From assembly GCA_002293125.1 (NCBI GenBank), contig DBCR01000062.1, positions 1 to 20,738 on the forward strand: DNA of 20,738 nucleotides, given 5' to 3'. Shown here piece by piece: positions 17,593 through 20,738 of this stretch; the stretch's first letter is position 1; the number at the start of each line of letters is the position of its first letter. Both the position numbers and the translations under genes were made by a program. Under the pieces are notes generated by a model. That model did not search any database. It was not told the DNA's origin and worked only from the letters and a program-made list of their open reading frames with translations. Origin of the DNA: Opitutia bacterium UBA953. Lineage in GTDB: Bacteria > Verrucomicrobiota > Verrucomicrobiia > Opitutales > UBA953.

Positions 17593-19689
17593 TTATTGGG
17601 CGACGCGGACGTTGCGGAAGCCGGCGGTGGCCCCGAAGACGAGCAGGTCGAGCGAGGTCTTGTGCTTGCCGAGGCTGGGATGCTTGCCCTTGAAGGTCTG
17701 GTCGTTGACCTGGACGGTCACCTCGTCGCCTTTGAAGGTCAGCCGGACCGGAATCCATGTGCCGGCCGCGAGCTTCAGGTTCTTCTTGGCGATGTCTTCG
17801 GTGGCCGTGGCGGCTTCCCCTTTGGACGGGTTCTTCGTCAGGACCGCGGAAGTACGCGAGATCACGAGACGGAAACCCGCTTCGCCGGCACCGAAGCGGA
17901 GCGAGACACGGTTCGCGCCCTGCAGGTTCACTTCGCAATCGAGGACGCCGTCACTGAGCGTAAGCGGCGTGCGCAGTGACGCCGGTTTCTCCGAGCCGCC
18001 CTTGGGCTGAGCGAACACGCCACCGTCGCGCGTGGTCCACTCGCCGGCGGAGGCGAGCCAAGGTTTGCCCGGAAGTTTCGTCAGAGTCTCATCGAGCATG
18101 ATCTTGCCCTGCAGCGACGGCAGGGTGGCGATGCGTGCGTGGGTGGACTTCACGTCGGCCGGAGGCAGTTCGCGGCTGTAGCCACCATCGCGATAGCGTC
18201 GGAGGAGGTCCTTCAGTTCGGCGACCACCTCGGGATGCTCTGCCGAGACATCCTTGGTCTCGGCCGGGTCGGTCTCGAGATCATACAGCTGGGAGCGGAA
18301 CTGGTCTTTACGTGACCTGCGCGCGCCTTCGGCGATCTCATCAACCGGCACGCCTTCGATCCACTTCCAGCGGCCCTTACGGATCGCAAACGTCCCGTCA
18401 GCGCTATGGACGATCATGTCTTCGCGGCCTTTGGCGTTGGCTGAGCCCAGAAGCACGGGCAGGAAGCTGCGGCTGTCCTCGGCGCCGGTCTCTTTGGCGG
18501 GGAGCGGCGTACCGACGATTTCCGCGGTCGTCGCCAGGATGTCGACCACGCTGACCGTCTGCTTGGCCGTGGAGCCGGCGGCCACCTTGCCGGGCCAGCG
18601 CGCGATGAAGGGGACCTTGAAGCCGCCCTCCCAGACGTCGTGCTTGCTGCCGCGGAGCGCGCCGTTGATCTTCAGTCCCGCCTTGGAGGCGGCCGTCTGC
18701 AGGAGGCGCTCGTTCTCCGGCCTGCATACGCCACCGTTGTCGCTGGTGAAAATGACCAGCGTGTCCTCCGTCGCTCCCATCTTGTCGAGCGTCGCAAGGA
18801 TGCGGGCGACGCTCTGATCGAGTTCATGGATCCAGTCGCCATAGGGGCCGGCCGCGCTCTTGCCGGCGAGGTCTTTGTCGGGAGTGATCGGGTTGTGGAC
18901 GGCGACGGGCGCGAAGTAGAGGAAGAAGGGCTGGTCCTTGGGCTGGGCTTCGAGCCAGGTCGTGGCTTTGTCGGTGAGCACCTTCATGACCCGCTCTTTC
19001 TTCCGGCGGGGCGCATCCAGTTCGAGGATCTTCGACCGCCCGTTCTCCGTATCCTCGGGTCCGTAGGTCGATTGGAAGTCATCGCTGTCGGCCGCCGGGC
19101 CGGCTAGCTTCATGCCGGTGGGGAACGTTCCGGAGCGGAGGCCGTAGACGAAGCGGTCCTCGACATAGACGCCCGTGAGGTCGCCATGGTTGCTGGGCAC
19201 GCCGAAGTGATAGTCGAAGCCGATATCAAGCGGACCCGGGGAGAGTTCGGCCTGGTAATCCGTGCGCCACTTCGGGTCTTCGTTCTCCCGGCCGTAACCG
19301 AGGTGCCATTTACCCACGGCGGCGGTGCGGTAACCCTTCGCTTTCAGCAGGGAGGCCAGGTTGAGGCGGGTCGGTTCGATGTGCAGGGGCGAGAACGTGC
19401 CGAGCACTTCATGCGTCAGCGAGGTGCGCCAGCAGTAGCGCCCGGTGAGCAGCGAGTAGCGGGTAGGGGAGCAGACGGAGGACGTCGTATTGCCGTCGGT
19501 GAAGCGGCGGCCTTCGGCGGCGAGCCGGTCGATCGCGGGCGTGCGGATCAGTTTGGGGTCCGCGCCGTAGCAGCCGGCGCTGCCGTAGCCGTAGTCGTCG
19601 GCGAGGATGACGACGATGTTGGGGCGGTCGGCGCCGGATGCCGTGAGCGCGAGGAGGAGCGCGAGGAGGAAGGCGAGCAGGGGGCGCAT
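17593..19689 (-). CDS. Secreted sulfatase (S1 type, CSPTR) with C-terminal DUF1080/LamG-like beta-sandwich
   Basis: A 698-residue protein, about 180 longer than the other sulfatases here. It has a signal peptide (1-20), metal Asp pair in ILADD (D31, D32), C73 in CSPTR, AVGKWHLGYG, PVAVHNPITPDKD with the second His, and FTSDNGG. The sulfatase domain ends near residue 520. The remaining part (about 530-698) is rich in beta strands (GVLDCEVNLQGANRVSLRFG, WIPVRLTFKGDEVTVQVND, TSLDLLVFGATAGFRNVRV), resembling a concanavalin-like DUF1080 or LamG module, but it lacks the FNGKDL.GW signature. A glycan-binding role is inferred. It is most like the sulfatase at 12808-14340 in its RYCWRTSL region. It begins 4 nt after the stop of the next upstream sulfatase. 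Confidence 0.93.
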   Translation of the reverse strand: MRPLLAFLLALLLALTASGADRPNIVVILADDYGYGSAGCYGADPKLIRTPAIDRLAAEGRRFTDGNTTSSVCSPTRYSLLTGRYCWRTSLTHEVLGTFSPLHIEPTRLNLASLLKAKGYRTAAVGKWHLGYGRENEDPKWRTDYQAELSPGPLDIGFDYHFGVPSNHGDLTGVYVEDRFVYGLRSGTFPTGMKLAGPAADSDDFQSTYGPEDTENGRSKILELDAPRRKKERVMKVLTDKATTWLEAQPKDQPFFLYFAPVAVHNPITPDKDLAGKSAAGPYGDWIHELDQSVARILATLDKMGATEDTLVIFTSDNGGVCRPENERLLQTAASKAGLKINGALRGSKHDVWEGGFKVPFIARWPGKVAAGSTAKQTVSVVDILATTAEIVGTPLPAKETGAEDSRSFLPVLLGSANAKGREDMIVHSADGTFAIRKGRWKWIEGVPVDEIAEGARRSRKDQFRSQLYDLETDPAETKDVSAEHPEVVAELKDLLRRYRDGGYSRELPPADVKSTHARIATLPSLQGKIMLDETLTKLPGKPWLASAGEWTTRDGGVFAQPKGGSEKPASLRTPLTLSDGVLDCEVNLQGANRVSLRFGAGEAGFRLVISRTSAVLTKNPSKGEAATATEDIAKKNLKLAAGTWIPVRLTFKGDEVTVQVNDQTFKGKHPSLGKHKTSLDLLVFGATAGFRNVRVAQ

Positions 19690-19693
19690 GAGA

Positions 19694-20738
19694 TTACTTT
19701 CCTTCGGCGGCCCAGCGCTTCATCTGCGCGATGTTGCGCTCGATCTCGGGGTCGCCCTTGCCGACGTAGGGCTTCATGTCGCTGTCATACATGGCCATGG
19801 ATTCCGGGGCGGGGTCCCGGGTGGCGACGAGCTTGGCGTCGAGGCGATGGCGGTGGTCGGCCAGTACGGCGGCGTAGGCCGGATCTTCCGCCAAGTTGCG
19901 GACTTGCCAGCGATCGGCGGAGAGCTCGTAGAGTTCTTCGCGCGGGCGGGTGGGGCTGAAGAGCAGTTTCTCGGAGAGTTCCGAGAGCTTGCCGGCGGCG
20001 TGCAGTTCATGTAGTTTCTGCACGATCGCCTTGCCGTCCTTGTAGGCGCTGGGCTGCAGGTGAGGACGCTCAGGGTGATAGTTGCGGATATAGATGAACT
20101 TGTCCGTGCGGAGGCTGCGGAGCTTCTCGGTGGTCTCGTCGCAGCGGTCGCGGGCGGAATACGCCTCGTCGCGCTTCGCGTAGTTCGCCGCCAGGATGTC
20201 CTTGCCCTGCATCCAGGAAGGGACGCCGAGGCCGGCGGCGGCGAGCGAGAGGGCGGCGAGGTCGATGTGTTCGACGAGATCAGGGCGGACCAGGCCGGCG
20301 GCGACGCCGGGGCCGCGGATGATGAGCGGGACGTGCGCGCCTTCTTCGTAGAGGAACTGCTTGCCGCGGGCGTGGCTGATCCCGTGGTCGGTCATGAAGA
20401 CGATCAGCGTGTTCGCCAGCTGGCCTTCCTTCTCGAGGCGGGCGAGCACCCGGCCGACATGCAGGTCGGTCAGGCGGACCGAGTCCAGGTAGTCGGCCCA
20501 ATCCTGCAGCAGCACCGGGTCGCGGGGGTAGTAGGGAGGCAGGGCGACCTTCGAGGGGTCCGTGCCCGCTCCGAGTTCGCGGACGACCCGCTGGCGGAAC
20601 TGTTCGCGGGCGGCCTCGGCGCCTTCGCGCAGTTTGCCTCCGTGCAGCTGGACCTGCATGAAGAACGGCTGACCCGGCTTGCGGCCGGCCCAGTCATGCG
20701 AGTCGTAGATGGCCTTGTCCCACTCGAAGTTATAGTCC
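19694..20738 (-). CDS. Sulfatase (S1 type), N-terminus beyond window edge
   Basis: About 347 C-terminal residues are visible; the reading frame continues to the right edge, where PFFMQVQLHGGKLR marks the middle of a sulfatase domain. The later metal site is VFMTDHG, with His in place of the Asn that the other four sulfatases show (DNG), a variant common in part of the family. GKQFLYEEGAHVPLI supplies the expected Lys, and LYELSADRWQVRNLAED is the usual C-terminal segment. The formylglycine motif and signal peptide lie outside the window, so activity cannot be judged. The Met at 20659 lies in a conserved strand and is not the start. It is at least the second or later gene of block A, and the next sulfatase begins 4 nt after its stop. 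It has no Lys-rich tail. Confidence 0.92.
   Translation of the reverse strand, partial: DYNFEWDKAIYDSHDWAGRKPGQPFFMQVQLHGGKLREGAEAAREQFRQRVVRELGAGTDPSKVALPPYYPRDPVLLQDWADYLDSVRLTDLHVGRVLARLEKEGQLANTLIVFMTDHGISHARGKQFLYEEGAHVPLIIRGPGVAAGLVRPDLVEHIDLAALSLAAAGLGVPSWMQGKDILAANYAKRDEAYSARDRCDETTEKLRSLRTDKFIYIRNYHPERPHLQPSAYKDGKAIVQKLHELHAAGKLSELSEKLLFSPTRPREELYELSADRWQVRNLAEDPAYAAVLADHRHRLDAKLVATRDPAPESMAMYDSDMKPYVGKGDPEIERNIAQMKRWAAEGK

Overview
The window is a dense, GC-rich stretch in which every gene I can support (14) lies on the minus strand. Five are sulfatases with N-terminal secretion signals (one cut by the window edge, so its signal is unseen). The rest are SGNH and alpha/beta-hydrolase esterases, DUF1080-type beta-sandwich proteins, a beta-propeller lactonase-like protein, a TauE/SafE membrane exporter, a TPR/O-GlcNAc-transferase-like protein and a large DUF1587/1592/1588/1585 haem protein with a planctomycete-type cytochrome c domain. 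That last family, with DUF1080 and many sulfatases, points to the Planctomycetota-Verrucomicrobiota group; a sulfated-polysaccharide degrader of the Verrucomicrobiota is my best guess (inference, no marker gene is present).

Layout in transcription order, right to left. Block A (20738-11479): partial sulfatase, sulfatase with C-terminal beta-sandwich, alpha/beta hydrolase, TPR-OGT, sulfatase, SGNH-DUF1080 fusion. The gaps are only 4, 4, 12, 5 and 15 nt. It ends in a 114-nt nested palindrome (11361-11474). Block B (11307-9607): TauE/SafE exporter and SMP-30-like propeller, ending in a 15-bp hairpin (9552-9585). Block C (9504-7280): DUF1080 protein and sulfatase, ending in a paired palindrome (7223-7258). 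Block D (7172 to the left edge): sulfatase, esterase, double-domain SGNH hydrolase and DUF1592-type haem protein, with gaps of 26, 11 and 1 nt. No gene-free stretch reaches 300 nt; the longest is 171 nt (11308-11478).

As a system, the locus looks like an extracytoplasmic kit for stripping sulfate and ester groups from a decorated glycan. The DUF1080 proteins are candidates for cleaving oxidised (3-keto) disaccharides, and TauE/SafE is a candidate anion exporter. No classical glycoside hydrolase, polysaccharide lyase, SusC/D pair, regulator or formylglycine-generating enzyme is visible. The oddest points are Lys-rich C-terminal tails on four of the secreted proteins, an internally duplicated SGNH protein whose second copy has a displaced catalytic Asp, a sulfatase lacking the usual active-site His, a presumably cytosolic OGT-like protein inside the sulfatase operon, and inverted repeats at each transcription-unit boundary.
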